Assembly: GCF_001905345.1 (NCBI RefSeq) | Contig: NZ_LFBV01000013.1 | Location: forward strand, 1-64,000 | Length of the DNA: 64,000 nt | Direction of reading: 5' to 3' | Source: Streptomyces uncialis | GTDB taxonomy: Bacteria; Actinomycetota; Actinomycetes; Streptomycetales; Streptomycetaceae | Shown: in pieces, positions 51,326 through 59,290 of the stretch | How the letters are laid out: every line of letters begins with the position of its first letter | How positions within the stretch are numbered: the first letter of the stretch is position 1 | The notes under the pieces: model-generated | Database searches by the model: none | The model's input: only the letters and a program-made list of their open reading frames with translations | Told to the model about the DNA's origin: nothing | Position numbers and translations under genes: made by a program

Positions 51326-53046
51326 GCCGCTTCCCCCGCCTCGACCAGTCGTGCGTACATCCCGTCGGCGGCCAGCAGGGCGGTGTGGTCCCCGACGGCT
51401 TCGACCCGGCCGTCGCCGTCGAGCACCACGATCCGGTCGGCGTGCCGTACGGAGGCGAGCCGGTGGGCGACGACCAGACAGGTCCGGCCGCGTGCGGCAC
51501 GCACCAGTTCGCGGACGATCCCGGCCTCTCGGTGTTCGTCGACGGCGCTGGTGGCCTCGTCGAGGACGAGGACCGGCGCGTCGGCGAGCAGGGCGCGGGC
51601 GAGGGCGAGCCGCTGACGCTGCCCGCCGGACAGGGTCGAGCCGCGTTCCCCGATCACGGTGGCGTAGCCGTCGGACAGGGCGAGGATCTCGTCGTGGACG
51701 CCCGCCGCGCGGGCGGCGGCGCGCAGTTCGCCGTCGGTGGCGTCCGGGCGGGCGAGGCGCAGGTTCTCGGCGACGGTGTCGTGGAAGAGGTACGTGTGCT
51801 GGGAGACCACGGCGATCTGGCGGCGGAGCGAACCGAGGGTGTGGGCGCCGACCTCGGCGCCGTCGAGCAGGACGCGTCCCCCGCCGGGTTCATGGTGCCG
51901 CAGCAGCAGGCCGACGAGGGTCGACTTGCCCGCGCCGGAAGGTCCGACGATCGCGGTGGTGCGTCCGGCGGGGGCGGTGAAGCTGACACCGCGCAGGGCG
52001 GGCCGTCCGGTGCCCGGGTAGGTGAACCGCACGTCGTCGAAGCGGATCTCCGGCCCCTGCCCGGGGCCCGCGGTGAGGTGTCCGGTGTCGGGGACGCCGC
52101 CGGGGGCGGTGCGCAGCGCGGCGATCCCGTCGGCGGCCGAGACGCCGAGGTAGCCGGAGTGCCATTCCCGGGAGAGATCGCGCACGGGCCGGAAGCACTC
52201 GGCGGTGAGCAGCAGGACGAGGTACGTCGAGGTGGCCGCCGGATGTCCGGCGGCGGCGGACCAGCAGGCGACGAGGACGGCGGCGACGGTGCCGCCCTGG
52301 ACGGCGAGGTCGGTGATCCCGGTGTCGACGAGCGAGACCCGCAGTTTGGCGACGGTGGCCCGGTGCAGCGTGTCCGAGCGTTCCGCGAGCCGGGCCCGCA
52401 CCTGGCCGACCGCGCCCAGCGCGCGCAGCGCGGGCATGCCCTGGAGCGCCTCCAGGTAGTCGGCGGCCAGGGCCTCGTAGGCGCCCCAGTGCCGCTCCCC
52501 GCGGCGTGCCAGCAGCCGGTCCCACCAGCGGGGGGCGAACAGGGCGAGCAGCAGCGCGGGCGCCAGTACGGCACCCGCCCACGGTTCGAGGACGGTGACG
52601 GCGACGAGTGGCGGCAGGGGCAGCACACAGGTGACCAGGAACTGGGGCAGATAGCGGGAGACGTACGCGTCGACCCCTTCGACGCCGTCGACGAGGGTGG
52701 CGCGGACGGCACCCGAGCGGACGTCGGTGTGCCGGGCCGGTCCGGTGCGGCCGAGCCGGACCAGCAGTTCGTCACGCAGTCCGACCCGTACGGCCGATCC
52801 GGCGCCGACGGCGACCCGCCGCTGCCACCGGGTGAGCAGCGCGCGGGCCGCGACGGCCGCCAGGACGGCGGCGAGCAGCGGGGGCAGGCCGGTGAGGTCC
52901 CCGCTCGCCACCGCGCCGAGGACGAGGGCGAGCAGGACGGCCTGGAGGAGGTGGGTGCAGGCGGTCGCGGCGAGCAGGGCGGTCGCGAGGAGCAGCGGGC
53001 GGCGGGCGGTCCGGGCCGCGCGCAGCAGCTCCGGGTGGAGCATCAT
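51322..53046 (-). CDS. ABC exporter subunit, membrane domain fused to ATPase (first half)
   Basis: A 574-aa partner half-transporter of CydD-like build. Its membrane domain is about residues 15-310. Walker A is GPSGAGKST, signature LSGGQRQRLALARAL, Walker B PVLVLDEATSAVDE, and switch His VVAHRLASV. With the downstream subunit it should form a heterodimer. It overlaps the oxidase gene by four bases (ATGATG), so it belongs to the same transcript as the RiPP enzymes. No peptidase C39 domain is attached, so leader removal must come from elsewhere. Confidence 0.86.
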   Translation of the reverse strand: MMLHPELLRAARTARRPLLLATALLAATACTHLLQAVLLALVLGAVASGDLTGLPPLLAAVLAAVAARALLTRWQRRVAVGAGSAVRVGLRDELLVRLGRTGPARHTDVRSGAVRATLVDGVEGVDAYVSRYLPQFLVTCVLPLPPLVAVTVLEPWAGAVLAPALLLALFAPRWWDRLLARRGERHWGAYEALAADYLEALQGMPALRALGAVGQVRARLAERSDTLHRATVAKLRVSLVDTGITDLAVQGGTVAAVLVACWSAAAGHPAATSTYLVLLLTAECFRPVRDLSREWHSGYLGVSAADGIAALRTAPGGVPDTGHLTAGPGQGPEIRFDDVRFTYPGTGRPALRGVSFTAPAGRTTAIVGPSGAGKSTLVGLLLRHHEPGGGRVLLDGAEVGAHTLGSLRRQIAVVSQHTYLFHDTVAENLRLARPDATDGELRAAARAAGVHDEILALSDGYATVIGERGSTLSGGQRQRLALARALLADAPVLVLDEATSAVDEHREAGIVRELVRAARGRTCLVVAHRLASVRHADRIVVLDGDGRVEAVGDHTALLAADGMYARLVEAGEAA

Positions 53047-54518
53047 CGGGTGTTCGTCTCCTGAGTCGTACGGGCGGTGCGGGCGGTGCCGTCCTCGGAG
53101 GCCGCCGGGGTGCCGACGGCCAGTGCGTGCACGATCCAGTCGCGGCCCGGCGGTCCGCCGAGACGGGCACCGAGGTCGGCCTGCTGCCAGGAGCCGACGG
53201 GCCGGGACACCAGGCCGAGGGCGGTGGCGGTGAGCTGGGCCCGACCGGCGCCGTACCCGGCGAGGAGGTGTTCGCGGCGGACGCGGGCGGGGGTGGCGTC
53301 CCAGGGGCAGCCGTGGGCGAGGAGGACGGCGCCGGTGGCGGCGATCCACCGCTGTCCGGCGCCCCAGATGGCGAGGGTGGGCAGTACGGGTCCGGTGGCG
53401 AGGGTGGTCAGCGTGTCGCCCTCAAGTCGTAGAAGGCCGGGTGCGGGGCCGCCCACGGCCACGCACCAGCGGGGCCCGTCGGGGGCGGCCGACGCGGCCG
53501 CTTCCAGGAGCAGGGCGAGCGCGGCGGACGAGGGCCGGCCGGCGGTCGCGAGGACGTCCGGATCGGCACTGCGGCGGCCGAGGAGGACCGCGTCGGGCGC
53601 GGCGGGGGCGCGGGGCGTGGTCCAGCTCCCGGTGCCTTCCCCGGCCGCCGCGAGCCGCGCGAGGACCCGCGCCGCCTCGGCGAGGTCGTCGTCCTGGGGG
53701 GATCGTGTCCCCGGGCTCGCGGAGTCACGAGCCGGGGCGGGTATCGGGGCGGGTACGGGTGCCTGGGCGGGCGCGGGTACGGGTGCCTGGGCCGGTACGG
53801 GTACCGGAGCCGGTGGGGGTACGGGTGCGGGTCCGGATGCGCCTGCCGTTTCCGGTACGCACCAGGGGTCCAGGGTGCCGTCCCTGGTCAGCCGGACCAC
53901 GGCCAGGACGGCGCCGCCAGGTTCCGTGGCGGGGCGGTCCGTCGAAGGGTGGTCCGTCGAGGGGCGGGCAGCCGTGGCACGGCCCTTCGCGGTGCGGCCC
54001 GTCGAGAGGCCGACAGCCGTGGCACGGCCCGTCGCCGTGCGGGGCAGCAGCACGCGGCCGTCCAGGTCGAGGGTGAACGCCGGTGCGCCGGCCGCCACGA
54101 GGGCGGCCACCGTGTGCCCGGTGTCCAGCAGGACCAGCGGCCAGCCGCGGTGCCGGTAGTGGGCGACGGTGCGTTCCGCCCGCGCGTGGAGCACCGCGAA
54201 CACCCCGGGCGGGGCGGGGACGGGCGCGGCGGCGACCCGCTGGAGCCGGTGTTCGGCGGGCCGGTACAGATAGCGGCCGGGACGCACCCCGCTGCCAGCG
54301 CCCATCAGCAGGAGCACATCGACGGGGTGCAGGGCTCCGGCGGACGCGGCGGGCCGCAGCCGGGCCCCGGCGACGGATCGCGCGAGCAGCCGGTCGAGTG
54401 CGGCGGGTACGGCCACCAGGGCTCCAGGGGCTCGGCGGTGGGCGGGGGGCCGGAGGTCCGGTCCGGGGACGGCCGAGGAGCGGGCCCGCGCGAGCGCGCC
54501 GGATATCAGGGTGGGCAT
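53043..54518 (-). CDS. SagB-type dehydrogenase (azoline oxidase) of the azole-peptide locus
   Basis: A 491-aa protein in the position and with the features of McbC/SagB flavin oxidases, which oxidise azolines to azoles. LRPAASAGALHPVDVLLLMG and GVRPGRYLYRPAEHRLQRV are the diagnostic SagB segments near the N-terminus; the C-terminal half has a second nitroreductase-like part ending HLLAGYGAGRAQLTATALGL. Between them (about residues 165-285) is a low-complexity insertion rich in Pro-Ala-Pro-Val repeats, absent from ordinary SagB. Seven bases separate it from the YcaO gene. Confidence 0.78.
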   Translation of the reverse strand: MPTLISGALARARSSAVPGPDLRPPAHRRAPGALVAVPAALDRLLARSVAGARLRPAASAGALHPVDVLLLMGAGSGVRPGRYLYRPAEHRLQRVAAAPVPAPPGVFAVLHARAERTVAHYRHRGWPLVLLDTGHTVAALVAAGAPAFTLDLDGRVLLPRTATGRATAVGLSTGRTAKGRATAARPSTDHPSTDRPATEPGGAVLAVVRLTRDGTLDPWCVPETAGASGPAPVPPPAPVPVPAQAPVPAPAQAPVPAPIPAPARDSASPGTRSPQDDDLAEAARVLARLAAAGEGTGSWTTPRAPAAPDAVLLGRRSADPDVLATAGRPSSAALALLLEAAASAAPDGPRWCVAVGGPAPGLLRLEGDTLTTLATGPVLPTLAIWGAGQRWIAATGAVLLAHGCPWDATPARVRREHLLAGYGAGRAQLTATALGLVSRPVGSWQQADLGARLGGPPGRDWIVHALAVGTPAASEDGTARTARTTQETNTR

Positions 54519-54525
54519 GCCGGGC

Positions 54526-55896
54526 TCACATGTGCGGAGGCGGGACGAGGGTGAAGTCGCCCGGTCCGCGCGGTGGTCGGGAGCGCCAGCCGCGTGCCTC
54601 GGCCGCGTGGGCGAGGCGGGGGCAGCCGAGGTACCCGAAGGCGGCCGGGGCGTTGGGGACGAGTCCGGAGACGAGGACCCGGGCGACCCTGAGTTCCGTC
54701 TCGGCGATGTCCTCGGTGGTCAGGTCGAGGGTGACCGTCCGGTGGCCGCCCTCGGCGAGGCGCGCGTCGAGACGCGTCCGGCTGCCGGTGGCGATGTCGT
54801 GCACCGGGACCGTGCCGAGCGCGGGGTGGGTGAAGCGGCGGGCCAGGGGCGCCGTCCGGGGGTCGAGCCACACCTGTACATGGGCGCCGAGGTCCCGTAC
54901 GGACGCGAACTCGGGTCCGCAGTCGTCGAGGTAGCGGCGGTCGGCGCGGTGCTCCAGGTACAGACCGCGGGCCAGGGTCCCGGCGTCGACCGCGCGGAAC
55001 ACCCAGCCGTCGAGGTCGAGGGTGCCGAGGGTGAACACCCAGGTGTGCACGGCTTCCAGGACGGCCTTGCGTACCGCTTCGGCGGGGTCGTAGCGGCAGG
55101 CGAAGCCCGCCGCGTACAGATCGCGGACGGGGTCGTACGCCAGCGCGGCGACGCACGGCGCGAACTCGGAGGGCATCTCGACGGCGCTGATCTCCAGTCC
55201 GCCGCCCGCGAGTTCCCGCTCCAGGCCGGGGACGCTCGCGAGGTCGATGCCCCGGGTGGGCCCGTCGAGCCGCCACCACACCTCCAGGGCGTCCCGCTCC
55301 ACCACTTCGAGCAGCCCGCGTTCCACGGCGTCGTCGAGTCCCTGGCCGGTGGCGATGCCCGCGTAGTTGAGGTGATGGGTGCGCGGGAGGTCCCGCAGGG
55401 CGCCCTGGCGCCAGTTGAGGTGGGTCAGCGCGACCGGCGCCCACACTTCCGTACCGGCTTCGTCGCCGCGTGCCCAAAGGGCGGGGGTGTCGTCGGTGAG
55501 GGGCCGGTAGGGGAAGCCGGGGCGGGCGTACTGCCAGGGGGCGTAGGCGGGCAGGTCCCCCGGTCCGTACACCGTGCGGCCCTCGGCGCGCAGTTCGGCG
55601 GCCGTGGCCCGGCGCGGGGCGGCCGGATGGCCGGGGGGTGGCAGCCGGTTGCCGCAGTAGCGTTCCACCGCTTCGGCGACGGCGGCGGTCCGAGCGCCGT
55701 CCGGGTCACCGAAGGTGGTGCCCAGCGAGACCCGGTCGGCGGGCCAGAGCCCGAACCGGCGCGCGTCCGCGACCTCGGCGGTCATCGCGGTGTAGCGGGG
55801 CGGCGCGCCGGTCGGATGGGGCACGGGGGCGACCGAGCGGACGATTCCGCAGACCGGGTCCACGAGTTGGTCCAGGGACAGCGGGGCGGTGGTCAC
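54526..55896 (-). CDS. YcaO cyclodehydratase of the azole-peptide locus
   Basis: A 456-aa YcaO-domain enzyme, which uses ATP to cyclise Ser, Thr or Cys of a precursor to azolines. ATP-site elements are SLGTTFGDPDGARTAAVAEA-VERY (residues 57-80) and LLEVVERDALEVWW (about 195-208). The C-terminus is LVPPPHM, the Pro-rich end that separates azoline-forming YcaO proteins from other types. Start GTG 55896 overlaps the hydrolase stop and has AGGAG eight bases upstream. The long frame before it lies inside the hydrolase gene and is rejected. Confidence 0.92.
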   Translation of the reverse strand: MTTAPLSLDQLVDPVCGIVRSVAPVPHPTGAPPRYTAMTAEVADARRFGLWPADRVSLGTTFGDPDGARTAAVAEAVERYCGNRLPPPGHPAAPRRATAAELRAEGRTVYGPGDLPAYAPWQYARPGFPYRPLTDDTPALWARGDEAGTEVWAPVALTHLNWRQGALRDLPRTHHLNYAGIATGQGLDDAVERGLLEVVERDALEVWWRLDGPTRGIDLASVPGLERELAGGGLEISAVEMPSEFAPCVAALAYDPVRDLYAAGFACRYDPAEAVRKAVLEAVHTWVFTLGTLDLDGWVFRAVDAGTLARGLYLEHRADRRYLDDCGPEFASVRDLGAHVQVWLDPRTAPLARRFTHPALGTVPVHDIATGSRTRLDARLAEGGHRTVTLDLTTEDIAETELRVARVLVSGLVPNAPAAFGYLGCPRLAHAAEARGWRSRPPRGPGDFTLVPPPHM

Positions 55897-57560
55897 GTGC
55901 GTATCTCCTGGAGGGGGTCGGTGAAGGGGCGGCGGCCGGTGCGGACGGGCAGCAGCAGGGCGCTGCCGTCGGTGTGCAGGGTGCGCCGGGAGGGGCGCAG
56001 CCGGGTGGCGGTCGTCGGGTCGTCGCCGGTGTGCGGGTTGCGGGCGTGGGCGGGGAAGTGGTGTCCGCCGATCTCGACCCGCAGCCGGGTGCCCGCGCCG
56101 AGGCGGCGGGCGAGGAAGCCGAGCGGGACGGTGAACGTGACGGGCGCACCGGGAGGATCGGTGCGGCGCGCGGTGCCGAGGGCGAGGGGCTCGGCGCGGC
56201 CACGCGGGTCGAGCGCGACGAGCCGCACGAACCAGTCGGCGGCCGGGGTGTCGGCCGCGACCCGCAGCCGGGCGCACGCGGGGCCGAGGAGGTCCAGGGG
56301 GCGGGGCAGCGGCGGGGTGAGCAGGAGCGCCCGGTCGGGGTGGGCGCGGGGGTCCGTGTCGAGCCGGTCGGAGCGCATGGGGCGGTCGGGGTCGGCGGTG
56401 AAGTCCCGGCCGCGCAGCAGCCGTGGCCCGGTACCGCTGCCGCTGCTGACGAAGGGCAGGGCGGTTCCCGCGTCCGGGGCGGTGTCCTGCGGGGTGACCG
56501 GGTACCAGTGCTCGCTGCCACCGAGGGCCACCGCGCCGTGCGCGCCGGGCCGTCCGGTCGGGGCGAGGGCGGCCCGGGCCCACCGGACGTAGAGCCTTCC
56601 CAGGTCGGTCCGGTGGCCCGGCCGGGCCTCGGGCGCGGGTTCGGCGGTGAGCCCGTGGCCCCAGGGGCCGAGGACGAGTCGTGCGGGACCGCCCCAGTTC
56701 CGCCAGAGGGCGAGCGTGTCGGCGGCGAACGGGTCACGGGTGCCGCCGACGGCGAGGAGCGGGACCCGTCCGTCGGCCCAGGGGGTCCGGTCCGGGGCGG
56801 CCGGGGTCCAGACGTCCGCCCATGACGGCAGGGGGCGTCCCAGCCGCTCGGGCAGCGCGCTGACGGGGAGGTGTTCGAGGAGGCGGGGGTCGTCGGCGAG
56901 CGCCTTGCCGAGGGCGGCGGGGTCGGACCCGGCACGGTCGCCGTGGGCCGCCCACCATCCGGCGCGCCCCAGCAGCCTCTCCACCCCGGACGGTTCACGG
57001 GCGACGGCGGCCTGGCCCACGGCGGGAACCGCGGCTATGACCCCGTCAGGGGCCGCGGCGGACCGGGGCACGGAAGCGGCGGGGGCCGGGGCGCCGGTGG
57101 TCGCGGGCGGGGCCGGTTCCGCGCCGGGCACGGCGGTGACCAGCGCGCAGTACGCGGCGTAGGAGGCACCGACGGCGATCACCCGTCCGTCGGACCAGGG
57201 CTGGGCACGAATCCAGCGCAGGGTGTCGGCGCCGTCGCCGGCCTCGTGCCGGTACGGGTGCCAGTCGCCGCCGGACGCGTGGCGCCCCCGGACGTCCTGG
57301 ACGACGGCGGCGAAACCGTGGGCCGCCCAGGCGCGGGCCTCACCGCGATGACCGCGGCGGTCGTAAGGGGTCCGGAGCACGACGGCGGGGAAGGGGCCGG
57401 CCCCTGCGGGCAACCGGACATCGGTCGCCAGCGCGGCCCCGGGGACGGGAACCTGTACGGACATGGGGCCGGGTGCAGGGCCGGGTGCCGGACCGGGTGC
57501 CGGACCGGTCGTACCGTCGGTCGGCACGGTGGTCGACGGGCCGGACGGCGGGGCGGTCAT
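55893..57560 (-). CDS. CocE/NonD-type alpha/beta hydrolase (S15-like) in the azole-peptide locus
   Basis: A 555-aa hydrolase. The core is VVLRTPYDRRGHRGEARAWA, VVQDVRGRHASGGDW, the nucleophile motif GASYAAYCA (GxSYxG-like), and an Asp in VGGTRDPFA and His in GPWGHGL. A C-terminal jelly-roll domain (about 380-555) completes the X-Pro dipeptidyl-peptidase/cocaine-esterase plan. No signal peptide is evident. Coupled by ATGA and GTGA overlaps to the C-protein and YcaO genes, it is a candidate for leader or follower removal; the precursor contains Pro at residues 9, 31 and 36. Confidence 0.85.
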   Translation of the reverse strand: MTAPPSGPSTTVPTDGTTGPAPGPAPGPAPGPMSVQVPVPGAALATDVRLPAGAGPFPAVVLRTPYDRRGHRGEARAWAAHGFAAVVQDVRGRHASGGDWHPYRHEAGDGADTLRWIRAQPWSDGRVIAVGASYAAYCALVTAVPGAEPAPPATTGAPAPAASVPRSAAAPDGVIAAVPAVGQAAVAREPSGVERLLGRAGWWAAHGDRAGSDPAALGKALADDPRLLEHLPVSALPERLGRPLPSWADVWTPAAPDRTPWADGRVPLLAVGGTRDPFAADTLALWRNWGGPARLVLGPWGHGLTAEPAPEARPGHRTDLGRLYVRWARAALAPTGRPGAHGAVALGGSEHWYPVTPQDTAPDAGTALPFVSSGSGTGPRLLRGRDFTADPDRPMRSDRLDTDPRAHPDRALLLTPPLPRPLDLLGPACARLRVAADTPAADWFVRLVALDPRGRAEPLALGTARRTDPPGAPVTFTVPLGFLARRLGAGTRLRVEIGGHHFPAHARNPHTGDDPTTATRLRPSRRTLHTDGSALLLPVRTGRRPFTDPLQEIRT

Positions 57561-58783
57561 CGGGGGGCGCGGCCGGCGGTCCGGGGCGCGGCGACGGCCG
57601 CCCGGGAACGCGGTGGGCCGGTCACGGTGGACGCGGGTGCGCGGGTGGTGGACGCGGGTTCGGGTGCGGGCACGGCGGGCACCGGTTTGTCGGACTCAGG
57701 CGCGATCGACGCCGGTGCGGGCCCATCGGACTCCGACGCGGCCGACGCGGGTGCGGGCGTACCGGACTCCCGGGCAGGCAACACGGCCGTACCGGACTCC
57801 GGCGGGACCGACCTTGGCGTACCGGACTCCGGCGCGGTCGGCATGGCGGGCGCGGAAGCGTTGCGCGGCGGTTCGGCGGATGCCGGGTCGGTGGGCACGG
57901 GTAGGGCGGAGGCGGGGGCCGAGGTCGGGTACGGGGCCACCTCGGGGACCGGGAGGACCGGGTGTCGCGAGACGGTGAGCCTCCGTACCCGTACCCGCCG
58001 CAGTCGCCGCCGTGCGCTCCGGTCGCCGGACGCCCAGGCGACAAGGTCCTCCATCAGCAGCCCGGCGGTGAGCGCCGCCGAGGCGGTGGAGTGCCCGGAG
58101 CCGGGGCCTTCGGCGGACAAGGACGCCCAGTACGCGCCGAGTTCATGGTGGGCGGCGGTCGCGGCGAGCCTGCGCAGCCGTACATGGGCGGAGGTGACGT
58201 CGTCCGTGGTCGCGGCGAGGGGCTCCAGCCAGGCCGTGTCGCCCTCGCGGTGGCACCGCAGCCAGGCGACGGAGTGCCCGGGCAGCCGGTCGGCCTCGTC
58301 CCAGAGTCCCGGCGGCACCGGTCCGTCGAGGCACCAGACGACCACGGTACGACCTGAGCCGCCGGACCGCCGTGCCGTGCGCGGGAGCCGGTCAGGTGTG
58401 ATCGTCCCGACCTCGGCGCCCTCGTCCCGCGCACAGCGCATGAGGGGGTCGACGAGCACGGGGTCGCCCAGCAGCAACACCTGGCACCCCGTCAACATGC
58501 CTGTGCCGAGAGGCTCACGGGTCGCGTACCCCGCGCCCTCGAAGGCGGCGACCAGGGCGTCGAGCGCCGGGTCCGTACCGCCGGACGGGCCGTCGCCGTC
58601 GGCGGAGGCCGCGGCGGGTCCGTCAGGAGTCCCGTCCGGGGCGTGCAGCCGTCGGCGCAGGTCCGTCTCGCGCACCTCTCCGGTCGCCACCTTCAGGAAC
58701 TCTCCGCCAGGGGTGCGGACGGCGAGCCCTCGGCCGGGGACGGTGACCAAGGCGACGCCGGGGGCGAGTCGCACGCTGTTCAC
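57557..58783 (-). CDS. TOMM precursor-binding C protein (ThiF-like partner of YcaO)
   Basis: A 408-aa protein that precedes YcaO as expected for the leader-binding partner of azole RiPP synthetases. The N-terminal 80 residues (LAPGVALVTVPGRGLAVRTP and GYATREPLGTG) have the look of a RiPP recognition element. The middle is a degenerate ThiF-like Rossmann domain (VLLLGDPVLVDPLMRCARDE). The last 130 residues are repetitive, with ESGTP/ESD-type units. No CxxC zinc sites are seen. Start GTG 58783 has GAGGAG upstream. Confidence 0.8.
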   Translation of the reverse strand: MNSVRLAPGVALVTVPGRGLAVRTPGGEFLKVATGEVRETDLRRRLHAPDGTPDGPAAASADGDGPSGGTDPALDALVAAFEGAGYATREPLGTGMLTGCQVLLLGDPVLVDPLMRCARDEGAEVGTITPDRLPRTARRSGGSGRTVVVWCLDGPVPPGLWDEADRLPGHSVAWLRCHREGDTAWLEPLAATTDDVTSAHVRLRRLAATAAHHELGAYWASLSAEGPGSGHSTASAALTAGLLMEDLVAWASGDRSARRRLRRVRVRRLTVSRHPVLPVPEVAPYPTSAPASALPVPTDPASAEPPRNASAPAMPTAPESGTPRSVPPESGTAVLPARESGTPAPASAASESDGPAPASIAPESDKPVPAVPAPEPASTTRAPASTVTGPPRSRAAVAAPRTAGRAPR

Positions 58784-59058
58784 GGGGGCACTCCTCGTTT
58801 CCTGTGCTGGAACTGCTCGGACTGCTCGGACTGCTGTGAACGCCCGGCCACTTGGACCGCTTGGGCCACTCGGACGGGCGGGCTGCTCGTGTTGAAGGCA
58901 AGGGGGGCCGGGCCGGGCCCGCCCGGAACCGTGGTCCGGACGGGCCCGTCCGCGCGTGTCGCCACCGACGTCGCGGGGCACCGGTCGCGCGAGGCGCCGG
59001 TCGCGCGAGGCGCCTGCCGCGCGGGCGGCGGCGCAACTGCCCGGTGGTGGTGCCGGTA
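58784..59058. other. Spacer between precursor gene and C-protein gene
   Basis: About 275 bases. CCGGTCGCGCGAGGCG occurs twice in tandem at about 58980-59012, and CTGCTCGGACTGCTCGGACT at about 58815-58834 is another short tandem. Both could fold into RNA hairpins that lower downstream expression, as often seen after precursor genes. No further coding sequence is convincing. Confidence 0.5.
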
Positions 59059-59196
59059 CTACTTCTCGGTGTCGGCGTCGCCGTCCACCGGGGCGTCGTC
59101 GAAGGGGTTCTCGACGAGCGCGTTGGAGTGGGTGGCGGACAGGTGGGCGAGCTGGCTCTGGTCGGCGATCGGGCTGAACACGCTCTGCTGGTCCAT
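59059..59196 (-). CDS. Precursor peptide of the azole-type RiPP (45 aa, no Cys)
   Basis: A 45-aa acidic peptide starting at ATG 59196 with GGAG about ten bases upstream. It begins MDQQSVFSPIADQSQLAHLS and ends with an Asp-rich tail. It has five Ser (5, 8, 14, 20, 24), two Thr (22, 43), two His (18, 23) and no Cys, so only oxazoles or methyloxazoles could form. Residues 18-25, HLSATHSN, combine His with cyclisable Ser/Thr. It lies at the head of the C-protein/YcaO/oxidase operon and behind its own promoter with a Zur-type box. It resembles no precursor I know. Confidence 0.78.
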   Translation of the reverse strand: MDQQSVFSPIADQSQLAHLSATHSNALVENPFDDAPVDGDADTEK

Positions 59197-59225
59197 GAGT
59201 CGGGACTCCAATCGTGGAAGGAAAG

Positions 59226-59251
59226 CCCCCCTCCGGTGTCGTCCGGGGGGA
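59226..59251 (-). terminator. GC hairpin in the precursor leader
   Basis: CCCCCC at 59227-59232 pairs with GGGGGG at 59245-59250 around an inner GG/CC pairing. It lies between the precursor promoter and its ribosome binding site. It could end importer transcripts or act as an attenuator. Confidence 0.4.
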
Positions 59252-59260
59252 ACATCGATG

Positions 59261-59290
59261 ACTCTAGTGAATATGATTTTCATTTTACAA
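59261..59290 (-). promoter_or_regulatory. Promoter of the precursor gene with a Zur-type box in its spacer
   Basis: On the minus strand TTGTAA (59290-59285) and TAGAGT (59266-59261) are 18 bases apart. The spacer holds TGAATATGATTTTCA (plus strand, 59268-59282), a 7-1-7 Fur-family box. It differs in one base from the Streptomyces Zur consensus as I recall it, TGAAAATGATTTTCA. It overlaps the stop codon of the importer ATPase gene. Confidence 0.75.

Noticed and set aside
49547..53046. The two ABC subunits as cytochrome-bd assembly factors CydDC
   Set aside because: No cydAB genes are present, and the genes overlap the azole-peptide oxidase gene, so an exporter role within the RiPP operon is the simpler reading.
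54511..58895. Several plus-strand frames of 395-693 codons opposite the YcaO and hydrolase genes
   Set aside because: They have Ala/Gly/Arg composition only, and their positions coincide with complementary third-codon G/C bias.
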